This document shows positions 26,123 to 35,942 of a stretch of DNA of 64,000 nucleotides, piece after piece. The notes beneath the pieces are model-generated. The model was not told the DNA's origin. It did no database searches and was given only the letters and a program-made list of their open reading frames with translations. The position numbers and the translations under genes were made by a program. Source of the DNA: Sphingobacterium micropteri (GTDB taxonomy: Bacteria; Bacteroidota; Bacteroidia; Sphingobacteriales; Sphingobacteriaceae); the NCBI RefSeq assembly GCF_014692515.1, contig NZ_JACOIK010000010.1, forward strand, positions 62,001 through 126,000, written 5' to 3'. The first letter of the stretch is position 1. Each line of letters starts with the position of its first letter.

Positions 26123-27427
26123 ATGGCAAATATAGTGGCAATTGTTGGTCGCCCGAACGTAGGGAAATCAACTTTATTTAACCGTTTAACAGAAAGCAGA
26201 AAAGCAATTGTTGACGATTTCAGTGGTGTTACGCGTGATCGCCACTATGAAGTGGCGGAATGGATAGGGAAGAAATTTACGGTTATCGACACAGGTGGAT
26301 TTGTATACGGCTCAGACGATGTTTTTGAAGAAGCTATTCGGGAGCAGGTCCATATTGCTATAGAGGAAGCATCTGTCATCCTCTTTATGGTGGACGTGAC
26401 TACGGGTATTACCGATTTGGATGATGAAATAGCCGATTTGCTTCGCCGTACGCCAAAACCTGTTTATGTGGTCGCTAACAAAGTAGATCATGCCAAAAGA
26501 ACGCATGAATCTGCAGAGTTCTATGCCTTTGGATTGGGTGAAGTTTATAATGTGTCTTCGATAACGGGCTCGGGTACCGGTGAGTTATTGGATGACGTAG
26601 TGTCCCATTTCCCGGAAGAGAAGGAAGAAGAGGAAATTTCCTTGCCTAAGTTAGCCATTGTCGGTCGCCCCAATGTGGGGAAATCATCGTTAACGAATGC
26701 GCTATTAGGGAAAGAACGGAATATCGTGACGGATATTGCGGGTACTACCCGAGATTCTATCCGCATTCATTATAATCAATTTGGTAATGAGTTTTTACTT
26801 ATCGATACAGCTGGGCTTCGTCGGAAAACAAAAGTGAATGAGGATATCGAATTCTATTCGGTTATGCGGACGATCAAGGCGTTGGAAGATTCGGACGTTG
26901 TTATTCTGATGTTGGATGCCAATGATGGGATTGAGTCACAAGATATTAATATTTTCCATTTGGCGGAAAAGAATAAAAAGGGAGTCGTTATTGTTGTTAA
27001 TAAATGGGACACCATCGAAAAAGATCACAAGACAACCAAAGAGTTTGAGACACGCATTCGTGAGAAAATATCGCCGTTTACGGATGTTCCGATTATTTTC
27101 ACTTCGGTAACGGAAAAGCAGCGTATTTATCGAGTGGTTGAAAAAGCCATGGAGGTGTATGCCAATAAAACGAAAAAGATACCCACTTCGAAACTGAATG
27201 ACACGATGTTAGAAATCATTCAACACTATCCACCGCCAGCTATCAAAGGAAAATATATCAAAGTCAAATATATCACGCAACTCGCAGGGCGCTCCCCTAT
27301 GTTTGCCTTTTTCTGTAATCTGCCGCAATATATCAAAGAGCCTTATAAGCGTTTTATTGAGAATAAATTGCGCGAGCATTTTGATTTTACCGGAGTACCT
27401 ATTCAAATATTTTTTAGACAAAAGTAA
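26123..27427 (+). CDS. der: Ribosome-biogenesis GTPase Der (EngA)
   Basis: A 434-residue double GTPase that acts in 50S subunit maturation. The first G domain starts [12 protein letters not shown] at residues 5-16, the second GRPNVGKS at residue 181; both have DTGG/DTAG (G3) and NKxD-type motifs (ANKVD, VNKWD). A KH-like C-terminal domain follows. ATG 26123 was chosen because it puts the P-loop at the usual place; an earlier in-frame start at 26060 would add 21 unlike residues. Confidence 0.95.
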   Translation: MANIVAIVGRPNVGKSTLFNRLTESRKAIVDDFSGVTRDRHYEVAEWIGKKFTVIDTGGFVYGSDDVFEEAIREQVHIAIEEASVILFMVDVTTGITDLDDEIADLLRRTPKPVYVVANKVDHAKRTHESAEFYAFGLGEVYNVSSITGSGTGELLDDVVSHFPEEKEEEEISLPKLAIVGRPNVGKSSLTNALLGKERNIVTDIAGTTRDSIRIHYNQFGNEFLLIDTAGLRRKTKVNEDIEFYSVMRTIKALEDSDVVILMLDANDGIESQDINIFHLAEKNKKGVVIVVNKWDTIEKDHKTTKEFETRIREKISPFTDVPIIFTSVTEKQRIYRVVEKAMEVYANKTKKIPTSKLNDTMLEIIQHYPPPAIKGKYIKVKYITQLAGRSPMFAFFCNLPQYIKEPYKRFIENKLREHFDFTGVPIQIFFRQK

Positions 27428-27444
27428 GCTGATCATAGATTTTT

Positions 27445-28917
27445 ATGGAACCTAATCTTGTTCTTTATAATACCCTTACCCGAAAAAAAGAAAAGTTTGA
27501 TCCCCTAAATCCACCGTTTGTGGGCATGTATGTATGTGGCCCGACGGTATATAGTGATGTACATTTGGGAAACTGCCGTACATTTGTGTCCTTCGACATG
27601 ATCTTTCGTTACTTGCTGCATCTGGGGTATAAGGTAAGATATGTACGAAATATTACTGATGCCGGACATCTTGAAGGGGATCGGGATGAAGGAGATGATA
27701 AATTTTCTAAAAAGGCAAAATTAGAACAATTGGAACCTATGGAAATTGTGCAGAAATATACGCTAGGCTTCCATGAGGTTTTACGACTTTTCAATACGTT
27801 ACCGCCGAGCATCGAACCTACCGCAACGGGGCATATCTCGGAACAAATTGAGATGGTACAACGCATTATCGACAACGGTTATGCTTACGAAGTCAATGGT
27901 ACCGTGTATTTTGATGTAGAGAAATATGTAAAGGAACACGATTATACCGTGTTAACCAACCGTAAATTGGAGGATCTTTTAAACAACACACGCGAGCTGG
28001 GTGGACAGGATGAAAAGCGCGGGCGTTTGGATTTTGCACTTTGGATTAAAGCGAAGCCGGAACACATTATGCGTTGGCCGGCTCCCTGGAGTGTTGGATT
28101 CCCTGGCTGGCATATCGAATGTTCTGCTATGAGCAGTAAATATCTCGGTGCGCAGTTCGACATACATGGTGGAGGAATGGATCTTGCGGCTACCCACCAT
28201 ACGAATGAGATCGCCCAATCGGAAGCCTGTCATCACGTTCATCCCGCGAAATATTGGATGCATACGAATATGCTAACCGTGAACGGTGCACGGATGTCAA
28301 AATCGGCTGGAAATGGTTTTTTGCCCCATGAGTTGTTTACCGGTAATCATCCGTTGTTGGAAAAAGGATATTCTCCTATGTCGGTTCGCTTTTTTATGAT
28401 GCAAGCACATTATCGTAGTACATTGGACTTTTCAAATGAGGCACTGGATGCTGCTGATAAAGGGTATAAGCGCCTCATGAATGCTATTGTATTATTGGAA
28501 AAGATAAAGCCTTCGAATAAAAATAGCAGTGATTTTGACTTACTCGCGTTAAAAAAACGTTGTTACAAGGCGATGGATGATGATTTTAATACGCCAGTGC
28601 TTATCGCTGAACTGTTTGAAGCGGTTCGTTTTATCAACGCAGTATACGATGGGAAGATGACGATCGATCAAACGATGCTAGCGGAACTCAAATCGTTCAT
28701 GCAAATTTTTGTGGTGGATATATTGGGCTTAAAGAATGGGATTCTGGCGGACGACGCAGATGACACCGATGCATTGATGCAGATTATTATAAACCTGCGC
28801 AATGAAGCAAAGAAAAATAAAGATTTTACGACGTCCGATCGTATTCGGGAAGATCTCCAGTCTATTGGTGTCCAATTAAAAGATAGCAAAGATGGAACGC
28901 TTTGGAACAAGATTTGA
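27445..28917 (+). CDS. cysS: Cysteinyl-tRNA synthetase
   Basis: A 490-residue class I synthetase. C31 of MYVCGPTVYS is a zinc ligand, the HIGH equivalent is H40-L-G-N43, further zinc residues lie in WHIECSAMS and HHTNEIAQSEA, and the KMSKS equivalent is RMSKS at 283-287. The DALR-like C-terminal helical part ends near DGTLWNKI. It charges tRNA-Cys in the cytosol. It lies 17 bp after der, so the two are probably cotranscribed. Confidence 0.97.
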   Translation: MEPNLVLYNTLTRKKEKFDPLNPPFVGMYVCGPTVYSDVHLGNCRTFVSFDMIFRYLLHLGYKVRYVRNITDAGHLEGDRDEGDDKFSKKAKLEQLEPMEIVQKYTLGFHEVLRLFNTLPPSIEPTATGHISEQIEMVQRIIDNGYAYEVNGTVYFDVEKYVKEHDYTVLTNRKLEDLLNNTRELGGQDEKRGRLDFALWIKAKPEHIMRWPAPWSVGFPGWHIECSAMSSKYLGAQFDIHGGGMDLAATHHTNEIAQSEACHHVHPAKYWMHTNMLTVNGARMSKSAGNGFLPHELFTGNHPLLEKGYSPMSVRFFMMQAHYRSTLDFSNEALDAADKGYKRLMNAIVLLEKIKPSNKNSSDFDLLALKKRCYKAMDDDFNTPVLIAELFEAVRFINAVYDGKMTIDQTMLAELKSFMQIFVVDILGLKNGILADDADDTDALMQIIINLRNEAKKNKDFTTSDRIREDLQSIGVQLKDSKDGTLWNKI

Positions 28918-28943
28918 TTGTAAAGGACGAAAACAGTAATTTA

Positions 28944-29813
28944 ATGAAATTGATAAAAGTCTATTGGTTACTAGCCGTCGTCGTATATTCTGGTACATCG
29001 TCTATTGTACATGCACAGTTACCGGGGAAAGTAGGAAGCTTGATTAGTGCAGATCGGACAGCGGCTAATATAGCAAAAAGAGAGAATCCACACAAAGCGC
29101 TTACGTCGATCGTAGACAAAGAATCTACTTTATATGTTCCGTCACCGGTAAATGCTATAAATTACCTAAATAACCGACCAAATATACCGGATGTTATGTC
29201 TTGGGAGCCTAATTTTGCGTTGGTTTCCAAAAGCTTCGATTGGGGGGTGACATCCGGACCTATGGAGTTTCAAAAGGTCGGTGCAATAAAAAGATATGGA
29301 CAATATCTTACGGTCTGGCGTCGTGACCGGAAAGGAAATTGGAAAGTACATATACGGGCTGAAGTGGAGAATTTTGGAAAAGGTTCCAAATCAGACCTCG
29401 TATTTTATGAACCGGATGATTCTTGGTACTTAAAGCATCGTTCCAAAGTACGTTTGCAGCAGCGGGAGGAGGTTGTAACCCAAAGTGACGAACTCTTCTC
29501 CACGATCTTAAAAGCAAATAATGAAGCGGCGTTCAATGAATTTCTTGCCGACGATGTACGTTATTATTATCCTTGGGAGGCAGAAATAGAAGGTAAGAAA
29601 AATGTGCTTGCTTTTCTAAAGAAAAAGCGAATAGAGATCACGACAGATCCTTCTGGTGTGGGGCGTGCTTATAGCGGAGAATATGCTTACACTTCGGGAA
29701 CAGCAACGGTACGATCCAAAGAAAAAGTCGTTAATTTTAACTATATCCGTATTTGGCAATTGAAAGATGATTATCAATGGCGGGTTATTATAGAGATGAT
29801 GTTTGAGCGATAA
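28944..29813 (+). CDS. Secreted NTF2/DUF4440-like protein
   Basis: A 289-residue protein with a signal peptide (IKVYWLLAVVVYSGTSSIVHA). The C-terminal ~120 residues have the SnoaL/DUF4440 NTF2-like pattern (SDELFSTILKANNEAAFNEF, FLADDVRYYYPWEAEIEGKK, YTSGTATV, YIRIWQLKDDYQWRVIIE). The middle region (about 60-150) could be a second such fold. ATG 28944 was chosen because it begins the signal peptide; the longer frame starting at 28902 would overlap cysS. No catalytic role can be assigned. Confidence 0.75.
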   Translation: MKLIKVYWLLAVVVYSGTSSIVHAQLPGKVGSLISADRTAANIAKRENPHKALTSIVDKESTLYVPSPVNAINYLNNRPNIPDVMSWEPNFALVSKSFDWGVTSGPMEFQKVGAIKRYGQYLTVWRRDRKGNWKVHIRAEVENFGKGSKSDLVFYEPDDSWYLKHRSKVRLQQREEVVTQSDELFSTILKANNEAAFNEFLADDVRYYYPWEAEIEGKKNVLAFLKKKRIEITTDPSGVGRAYSGEYAYTSGTATVRSKEKVVNFNYIRIWQLKDDYQWRVIIEMMFER

Positions 29814-29837
29814 AAAAGAGGCAAGTGCCTCTTTTTT
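29812..29837. terminator. Bidirectional intrinsic terminator
   Basis: Perfect 12-bp stem AAAAAAGAGGCA/TGCCTCTTTTTT with a nominal 2-nt loop, running from the last bases of the NTF2-like gene to the last bases of the converging SurA-like gene. A- and T-runs on either side serve both directions. Confidence 0.85.
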
Positions 29838-31209
29838 ATTTGTTCGCTAGAATTTCTTTATTTTCTTCCATCCAAGGTTTTAGAACATCACATCTTAGGA
29901 AATCCTCATTAATATCAATAAAGGTGTTTTCTTTACGTTGTTCAAACCACTCACTAAGTTTTCTGTTTACCTTATCTTGGCTCGCTGCTTCCTGTATCTT
30001 AGCAAAATCTTGTCCTAAATTTGCTTTGTGTGGTGCTACACGAGATTTAAGATAGACAAATTTGTATACCTGCTCTCCTGTCTGATCTGCGGATAGGAAC
30101 GACTTCGAATATTGCCCAACTTCTAGCGGATCAATCGCGGTAAATGTCTCCTTATCCATTCTATTGATGGGAATTAACGGGGAATTATCTTCTGGGTTTG
30201 TCATCATCCCCCCAGCATATTTTGTTTCGTTGGCATCGGAGTGCAACGACGCCGCGGTGTGGAAAGCCAATTTGCCTTCCGACACTTTTTCATAAATGCT
30301 GTCTATTTTTGCTTTTGCACGTTGTAAACTGGATGATGTGGCTTTCTTCTTTATCAATACGTGCCGTACATTGACTTCTTCTCCTCGCCGCTGTAGAACC
30401 TGTAAAAAGTGAAAGCCAAACTGGGTTTCGAATACCGGCGAAACTTCACCTTCTTTGAGTTTAAAAGCCATAGCTGAAAACTCTTTTACATAGTGATCGC
30501 GCGTAGCAAACCCTAGCTCACCACCATATGGAGCTGAACCGTCCTCTGAATACAGACGGGCCACTGTCCCAAAATCAGAGCCATTTAATACTTGTTGTCT
30601 ATAACCTTCAGCTTTCTTCCTGAATTGCTCTTTTTCTTCCTTGGTTAATTCCGGTTTGATGACAATCTCGCCGATTTCTACTTCCGTATCAAAATAGGGA
30701 AGGCTATCTTGGTCTAAACTCTCAAAATATTGTTTGACTTCGGCTGGTGTTACATTTATGGTAGATACGATAGTATGACGCATCCTTTCGGCTTTCAGCT
30801 GTTCGGCCACATTGGAACGCATTTCTTCTTTATATTGCAGAAGAGAACGATTTAAAAATTCTTCCAGCCGTTCCTTTCCGCCGGCTTGTCTTACCATCAT
30901 TTGCATCCGTCTATTCAAGTTGTCGTCAACCTCTGATTCTGACACTTCTATAGAGTCGATCGCTGCCTGCTGGGATAATAGCTTTTGAGTCAGGAGCTGT
31001 TGTAAGACGAAACATTTCATCTCCTCATTCGGCTTTTCACCCTGTGCCAAATATTGTGCATATTGCATTTCTACATCTGATTGCAAAATAATGCTGGATC
31101 CTACGGTGGCAACCACACGGTCTACCAGTCTCCCTTGGCCATACACGGATTGCAAGTAGATGATAGACATCATCGCTATTCCCAGTAAACTTATATATTT
31201 CTTCATCAT
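29836..31209 (-). CDS. SurA-type periplasmic peptidyl-prolyl isomerase
   Basis: A 457-residue chaperone. A signal peptide (KKYISLLGIAMMSIIYLQSV) is followed by a SurA N-terminal helical domain (VDRVVATVGSSIILQSDVEM) and two parvulin/PpiC domains (about residues 170-270 with YSEDGSAPYGGELGF, and 280-385 with VRHVLIKK and YAGGMMTNPEDNSPLIP). It should assist folding of outer-membrane proteins. The start was placed at 31209, at the signal peptide; the frame stays open to 31242, giving an unlikely leader. Equivalent to surA, but Bacteroidota have several paralogues. Confidence 0.88.
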   Translation of the reverse strand: MMKKYISLLGIAMMSIIYLQSVYGQGRLVDRVVATVGSSIILQSDVEMQYAQYLAQGEKPNEEMKCFVLQQLLTQKLLSQQAAIDSIEVSESEVDDNLNRRMQMMVRQAGGKERLEEFLNRSLLQYKEEMRSNVAEQLKAERMRHTIVSTINVTPAEVKQYFESLDQDSLPYFDTEVEIGEIVIKPELTKEEKEQFRKKAEGYRQQVLNGSDFGTVARLYSEDGSAPYGGELGFATRDHYVKEFSAMAFKLKEGEVSPVFETQFGFHFLQVLQRRGEEVNVRHVLIKKKATSSSLQRAKAKIDSIYEKVSEGKLAFHTAASLHSDANETKYAGGMMTNPEDNSPLIPINRMDKETFTAIDPLEVGQYSKSFLSADQTGEQVYKFVYLKSRVAPHKANLGQDFAKIQEAASQDKVNRKLSEWFEQRKENTFIDINEDFLRCDVLKPWMEENKEILANK

Positions 31210-31391
31210 AAATGTTGCATCGATACCCCACAAAATTACCATAAATAACCGGATTTTTGTGGGTACTTTGTCTGCAAAACTGTTAAAAATGTTAAAAAGT
31301 TGTCTTGGATTTTATGCTCCACTGTCATCAACTATATTTTCCTAGCAGAAAAATATGTAATTTAGTAACGGTTATCAATAAATACAGCAAT

Positions 31392-32483
31392 ATGAAAATA
31401 TCCATGATCGTCCTGTTGGGATGTTTTACACAATTGGCGATGGCGCAGGAAATTCCGATGTTTATCGGCACGTATACCCATGCGGGGAGTCAGGGGATTT
31501 ATTTATATATGTTTGACCAACAAAGTGGAGATGCGACGATGTATTCGTCTACCGCTAGCGAGCATCCGTCCTTCTTGGCGAGATCAGCAAAAGGAGATAT
31601 GTTGTATGCTGTAAACGAAACGGGCGATAGTACCGCCGCATTGTCGGCTTTCACTTTTGATGGGGATATATTGTCTTTTGTAGATGCTATGCCGACCGGC
31701 GGAAGCTATCCCTGCCATGTCGCGGTGAGCAAGCGCCATCCTCTTGCTGTTGTTTCTAATTATGGTGGAGGATCTTTATCGGTGTACCGTTTGGGGGAAA
31801 ATGGGGGGCTAGTAGAGAAGATACAGCACATCCAACAGGAGGGAACGGGGCCGGATAGCGCAAGGCAAGAAGCATCGCATGTGCATTCTGCTTTCTTCAC
31901 TCCGGACGAAAAGCATGTCTATGTACAAAATCTGGGAACAGATATGGTCACCGTGTATCGGGTAGATAAAACAAATAATAACTACCGTTTAATAGAAGAA
32001 GGACATTTGTCAACCCCAGCGGGAGGTGGTCCCCGCCATTTGGTATTTGATGAGCATGGGAAAAATAGTTATGTACTGTTAGAGATGACGGCTAAGATTG
32101 CCCATTATGAAAAGAATGGCGAAAATTGGATCTTGGTAGATACGATTTCCATTAACGAAGATGGCTTCGAGGGAGACAATGGTGCCGCAGAGATAAAGCG
32201 TTCTGCCGATGGAAAATTTATCTATGCTACCAATCGTGGTGATGCCAACACCATTACATTATTTGCAGTAGATAAATCGGGTAAGCTGGAACGTAAAAAA
32301 GTATATCCTACTGGGGGTGAAGGGCCTCGGAACTTCAATTTATCGCCTGATGGCCGTTTTCTGCTTGTTGCGAATCAGAAGACAAATAATATAACGGTTT
32401 TTGAACGTAACATGGAAACCGGGGAACTAAAAGATACAGGTAAACAAATTGAGGTATCAACTCCTGTTTGTATTGTTTTTTAA
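31392..32483 (+). CDS. Lactonase-family beta-propeller (6-phosphogluconolactonase-like), exported
   Basis: A 363-residue protein with a signal peptide (SMIVLLGCFTQLAMAQ), followed by a seven-bladed lactonase fold: FIGTYTHAGSQGIYLY at the N-terminus, HVHSAFFTPDEKHVYVQNLG, and GGEGPRNFNLSPDGRFLLVA. Cytosolic relatives (YbhE/Pgl) hydrolyse 6-phosphogluconolactone; an exported copy more likely acts on another sugar lactone or is structural, so the substrate is open. The start at 31392 was chosen for the signal peptide. Confidence 0.82.
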   Translation: MKISMIVLLGCFTQLAMAQEIPMFIGTYTHAGSQGIYLYMFDQQSGDATMYSSTASEHPSFLARSAKGDMLYAVNETGDSTAALSAFTFDGDILSFVDAMPTGGSYPCHVAVSKRHPLAVVSNYGGGSLSVYRLGENGGLVEKIQHIQQEGTGPDSARQEASHVHSAFFTPDEKHVYVQNLGTDMVTVYRVDKTNNNYRLIEEGHLSTPAGGGPRHLVFDEHGKNSYVLLEMTAKIAHYEKNGENWILVDTISINEDGFEGDNGAAEIKRSADGKFIYATNRGDANTITLFAVDKSGKLERKKVYPTGGEGPRNFNLSPDGRFLLVANQKTNNITVFERNMETGELKDTGKQIEVSTPVCIVF

Positions 32484-32489
32484 ACTCCT

Positions 32490-32903
32490 CTATTCTGTTT
32501 CTTCTTCCGTTTTAGCGATATTGGGTGTATCATCATCTTCATCATCGTCATCTTCACTGTCCAATTCATGGGTTTCTTCGTTGTACATGCCGGCAAGTTC
32601 ATCAACAATAGTACCTTTCCAAAGTGGTGTGCCCGTGAAATAAGCAGCCCTACCAATCATATGCGCACCGATAGGAGCGGTAATAATCAAAAAGAAAATA
32701 ATGGCAATAGCTTTGGTAGTCACCGATACATCGGGGAACATGATGGCAGCGCAAATGAGTAATAAACCTACGCCTAAGGTAGAGGCTTTCACCGTTACGG
32801 ACAAGCGTAAATAGAAATCTGGCATGCGCAATATGCCTATAGAGGCAAATAAAATAGAAAGTGCACCTACCGTACTTAAAAGGGCTAATACAATATCAAT
32901 CAT
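32490..32903 (-). CDS. mrpG: Mrp cation/proton antiporter subunit G
   Basis: A 137-residue subunit with three membrane helices (about residues 4-24, 38-60, 65-85; GALSILFASIGILRMPDFYL is characteristic). The C-terminal 35 residues are an unusual, strongly acidic tail (ELDSEDDDDEDDDTPN), likely cytoplasmic. Last gene of the operon; it overlaps mrpF by 8 bp and converges on the lactonase gene. Confidence 0.9.
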   Translation of the reverse strand: MIDIVLALLSTVGALSILFASIGILRMPDFYLRLSVTVKASTLGVGLLLICAAIMFPDVSVTTKAIAIIFFLIITAPIGAHMIGRAAYFTGTPLWKGTIVDELAGMYNEETHELDSEDDDDEDDDTPNIAKTEEETE

Positions 32904-33171
32904 CTTTTTGTTTTTCTATATAGTAAGCAAAAGCCACCGTGCCTAAGAAGGCAATTAGGGCAAGAATAATGGCTACATCCAAAAAAACCTCTTGATTAGA
33001 ACGGATGCTGTAAACGGTTATAATCCCGATACCTGTTGTGATGATCAAGTCCAGCGCTACTACACGGTCTACTACCGCAGGGCCTTTGAACAGCCGGATG
33101 AATACCAACATAACGGAGATCGCTAATATCGGAAGGATAACGTAGTCGAAATAGGCTTCTAGTGTAATCAT
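32896..33171 (-). CDS. mrpF: Mrp cation/proton antiporter subunit F
   Basis: A 91-residue subunit with three membrane helices and the signature RLFKGPAVVDRVVALDLI (residues about 26-43), typical of MrpF/MnhF. It overlaps mrpE by 4 bp (ATGA type) and mrpG by 8 bp. Confidence 0.92.
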   Translation of the reverse strand: MITLEAYFDYVILPILAISVMLVFIRLFKGPAVVDRVVALDLIITTGIGIITVYSIRSNQEVFLDVAIILALIAFLGTVAFAYYIEKQKDD

Positions 33172-33644
33172 CTTAAAATCGCTAATAGTCTTCTCTCCAA
33201 ACCAGTTTGTGTCTGTCTGACAAATGTCTCCGGATCTGTTAAATACATCACGTGAATATAAATCGTTTTCTTGTCATCACTAATGTCCACAATGAGTGTG
33301 CCTGGCGTCAGCGAGATCATGGTCGACAATAAGTTTATCTCAAAATCTGTCCGGGCACTCATCGGATATTTAACAATCCCGGGTTTAAAGAAATATTTCG
33401 GTGTAATCACATCAAATGCCACCTGCACATTTGCTTTTATGATTTCATAAAGAAAGTAAAAAGCAAAGCTTATAATTTTCGGAACCCGATAAAAATATCG
33501 TTGATCAGCTTCGTTGCGATTCATGATCCATAGGATGAAGAAGCCGAGCATGAACCCGAACAAGAAGTTGGTGTAATAAAGAGAACCCGTAAGTGCTACC
33601 CATATCGCCGAGAGCAGCAGGTTCATTAAAAAATTCTTAATCAT
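33168..33644 (-). CDS. mrpE: Mrp cation/proton antiporter subunit E
   Basis: A 158-residue subunit. Two N-terminal membrane segments (about residues 5-40) and one near 55-75 precede a cytosolic part with STMISLTPGTLIVDISDDKK, the hallmark of MrpE/MnhE. It lies 3 bp after mrpD and overlaps mrpF. Confidence 0.92.
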   Translation of the reverse strand: MIKNFLMNLLLSAIWVALTGSLYYTNFLFGFMLGFFILWIMNRNEADQRYFYRVPKIISFAFYFLYEIIKANVQVAFDVITPKYFFKPGIVKYPMSARTDFEINLLSTMISLTPGTLIVDISDDKKTIYIHVMYLTDPETFVRQTQTGLERRLLAILR

Positions 33645-33647
33645 ATC

Positions 33648-35159
33648 TTAATCCGTTTTGTTGCCCAAAACAGCATCAATATATGCTGAAGGGTCGATTA
33701 ACTGTGTCGATATTATATCTGCTACTTTAACAATAGCTTCCGCATTTAATCCTATATAAAGTGTTACAAGCGCCATTAGCGCGATCGGTAATACCATGAG
33801 TATCCTTTTATAAGGGGGCATAGGCGCAAAGAGATTCTCCATCTCCTCTGGGGCAGGTGGGTTTTTCCAAAATACTTCCGACCACATTTTAGCAATAACG
33901 TATAGTGTCACAAAGCTACCGATGATTAAGGCTGCGACGTAGAAGTATTGGTGTTGAGCGAAGGCTTCTTGAAAAAGAAAGATTTTTGGCCAAAATCCCG
34001 ATAGGGGTGGTATTCCTACTAAGGAGAATAAGACAATGGCGATGAGGAGCGATATTTTTGGATAGTCGCGATATAAACCACCTAATTTGCCCATATCCAT
34101 TGTCCCTCCTAGTTGACGGATGAGTCCGGCGATGAGAAACATGTTGGTTTTCACCATAATATCATGTATCAGATAAAATACAGCTCCCATAAGCGCTATC
34201 TTACTAAACATGGCAATACCTCCAACCATAAAACCAATATGGCACACAATGAGATAGGAGAATAAACGCCGTATATTCGTTTTTATAAGGGCACCAAACG
34301 CTCCTGTTACAATAGTCAATACGGCAATTACCATTAAGAGGGTTCGTGTAAATTCGTCTGGAACAAAAATTAGGCTAAAGACACGTAGCATAGCGTAGAT
34401 TCCTACTTTTGTTAATAACCCCCCAAACGTTGCAGCAACCGCTGAAGGAGGCGTGTGGTAGGAAGACGGCAACCAATAGTATAATGGAAATACGGCCGAC
34501 TTAATACCGAAACCAATAATGAAAAAACAGGATGTAATACCGATGAGTGCTTTGTTTTGCACTTCCTGGATTCGAATAGACAAGTCGGCCATATTAAGCG
34601 AGCCGGTTATGCCATAGAGAATACCGATTCCCGTCAGAAAAAACATGGATGCCAGAATATTCATCGCCATATATTTGACGGCGCCCTCCAATTGAGCTTT
34701 TCTTCCTCCTAAGGTCATCAATACAAAAGAAGAAATAATAATAACCTCAAAATATACATACAGGTTAAAAATATCCCCCGTTAGGAACGCACCGTGTAAT
34801 CCCATAATAAGAAAATGAAAAATAGGGAAGTATCCGTAGAGCATCCGTTGTCGGCTAAGCCCGACCGAAGAAAAAATGGAGACTGCAAAACAAGCAATAG
34901 AGGTAAGCAATACCAAGGTGACGCTCAGTAGATCCGCAACAAACACAATTCCGAAAGGGGCATCCCAGTTTGCAGCATTCAACGTCAGAATACCACTTTC
35001 TTTTACACGCCCGAACAGACGGAAAGCGACCATAAGGCCAACCAAACTCCCTCCCACGCTTAAATAACGTTGGGTAAGCGTTTTCCTCCAAAACATAAGT
35101 TGGATGATGGCCGTAAATAATTGCACAAAAATAGGTGCTAAAATATGGTTGTCTATCAT
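33648..35159 (-). CDS. mrpD: Mrp cation/proton antiporter subunit D
   Basis: A 503-residue proton-translocating subunit related to complex I NuoM/NuoN, with about 14 membrane helices. Characteristic segments include IFNLYVYFEVIIISSFVLM (the conserved glutamate helix), GFGIKSAVFPLYYWLPSSYH (the conserved lysine helix) and FSLVGIPPLSGFWPKIFLF. It overlaps mrpC by 4 bp. Confidence 0.94.
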   Translation of the reverse strand: MIDNHILAPIFVQLFTAIIQLMFWRKTLTQRYLSVGGSLVGLMVAFRLFGRVKESGILTLNAANWDAPFGIVFVADLLSVTLVLLTSIACFAVSIFSSVGLSRQRMLYGYFPIFHFLIMGLHGAFLTGDIFNLYVYFEVIIISSFVLMTLGGRKAQLEGAVKYMAMNILASMFFLTGIGILYGITGSLNMADLSIRIQEVQNKALIGITSCFFIIGFGIKSAVFPLYYWLPSSYHTPPSAVAATFGGLLTKVGIYAMLRVFSLIFVPDEFTRTLLMVIAVLTIVTGAFGALIKTNIRRLFSYLIVCHIGFMVGGIAMFSKIALMGAVFYLIHDIMVKTNMFLIAGLIRQLGGTMDMGKLGGLYRDYPKISLLIAIVLFSLVGIPPLSGFWPKIFLFQEAFAQHQYFYVAALIIGSFVTLYVIAKMWSEVFWKNPPAPEEMENLFAPMPPYKRILMVLPIALMALVTLYIGLNAEAIVKVADIISTQLIDPSAYIDAVLGNKTD

Positions 35160-35512
35160 ATATCTTCTTCTTCAGGTGTATTTAAATCGTCCAAATCATC
35201 TGAATCGACCAATGCATACACGCGTTTAAGCAGTACAATCGCAAAGGAAGTTAAACCAAAACTAATGACGATAGCGGTTAAAATTAATGCTTGAGGTATG
35301 GGATCCGCATAAACATCTTGAAAAACTTTGTATGCGCCATCAATAACGGGTGGGCTTCCCTTTGTAATCTTTCCCAAGACGAAAATCAAAATATTTGCGC
35401 CGTTACCCCATAAAATAATACCCAATAAGAGCTTGACCATACTCCGTCGCAGAATGAGATATACGCCAGCCGCATATAATAAACCTAATATTAAAACCAA
35501 TAGTAATTCCAT
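35156..35512 (-). CDS. mrpC: Mrp cation/proton antiporter subunit C
   Basis: A 118-residue NuoK-like subunit with three membrane helices. It includes LLGIILWGNGANILIFVLGK and DPIPQALILTAIVISFGLTS, both typical of MrpC/MnhC. The C-terminus is acidic (DSDDLDDLNTPEEEDI), as in MrpG. It is 1 bp from mrpB and overlaps mrpD. Confidence 0.93.
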   Translation of the reverse strand: MELLLVLILGLLYAAGVYLILRRSMVKLLLGIILWGNGANILIFVLGKITKGSPPVIDGAYKVFQDVYADPIPQALILTAIVISFGLTSFAIVLLKRVYALVDSDDLDDLNTPEEEDI

Positions 35513-35513
35513 A

Positions 35514-35924
35514 TTAATCGTTTAGCGCTATGGTAAATAAGATAGTTAATACAACGCCAATCACGACTAGATAGACCCCTAGGTCGAAAAATAGCGCGGA
35601 GCCAATCATACCGATTACGGGGATAGGTTCTTCAAACCACAGGCCGGTCATGGGCGGAAATCCGAGCAACAATGGAAAAGTAACACTCACCGCAGATATG
35701 GCAAGGCCAATAGGGATTAACGATAACGGCTTATATCGAAGGATTTTCATGGTGTTTTCGGTGCCGTTAGCAAAGCTATGGAGTACAAATGCGATAGAGG
35801 CGACTAACCCACCTACAAAACCACCGCCAGGATAGTAGTGTCCGCGTAGAAGCAAGAAAAATGAAAACAACAGTAATATCGGGAGTAAATACCGGGTAGC
35901 TGTCTGTAATATAGCACTCTTCAT
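35514..35924 (-). CDS. mrpB: Mrp cation/proton antiporter subunit B
   Basis: A 136-residue subunit with four membrane helices. LFSFFLLLRGHYYPGGGFVG (residues about 19-38) is the diagnostic MrpB/MnhB motif, followed by GLVASIAFVLHSFA and FDLGVYLVVIGVVLTIL. It is separated from mrpA by 97 bp holding a hairpin repeat. Confidence 0.94.
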   Translation of the reverse strand: MKSAILQTATRYLLPILLLFSFFLLLRGHYYPGGGFVGGLVASIAFVLHSFANGTENTMKILRYKPLSLIPIGLAISAVSVTFPLLLGFPPMTGLWFEEPIPVIGMIGSALFFDLGVYLVVIGVVLTILFTIALND

Positions 35925-35942
35925 ATTTTTATTTTTTTCTCT

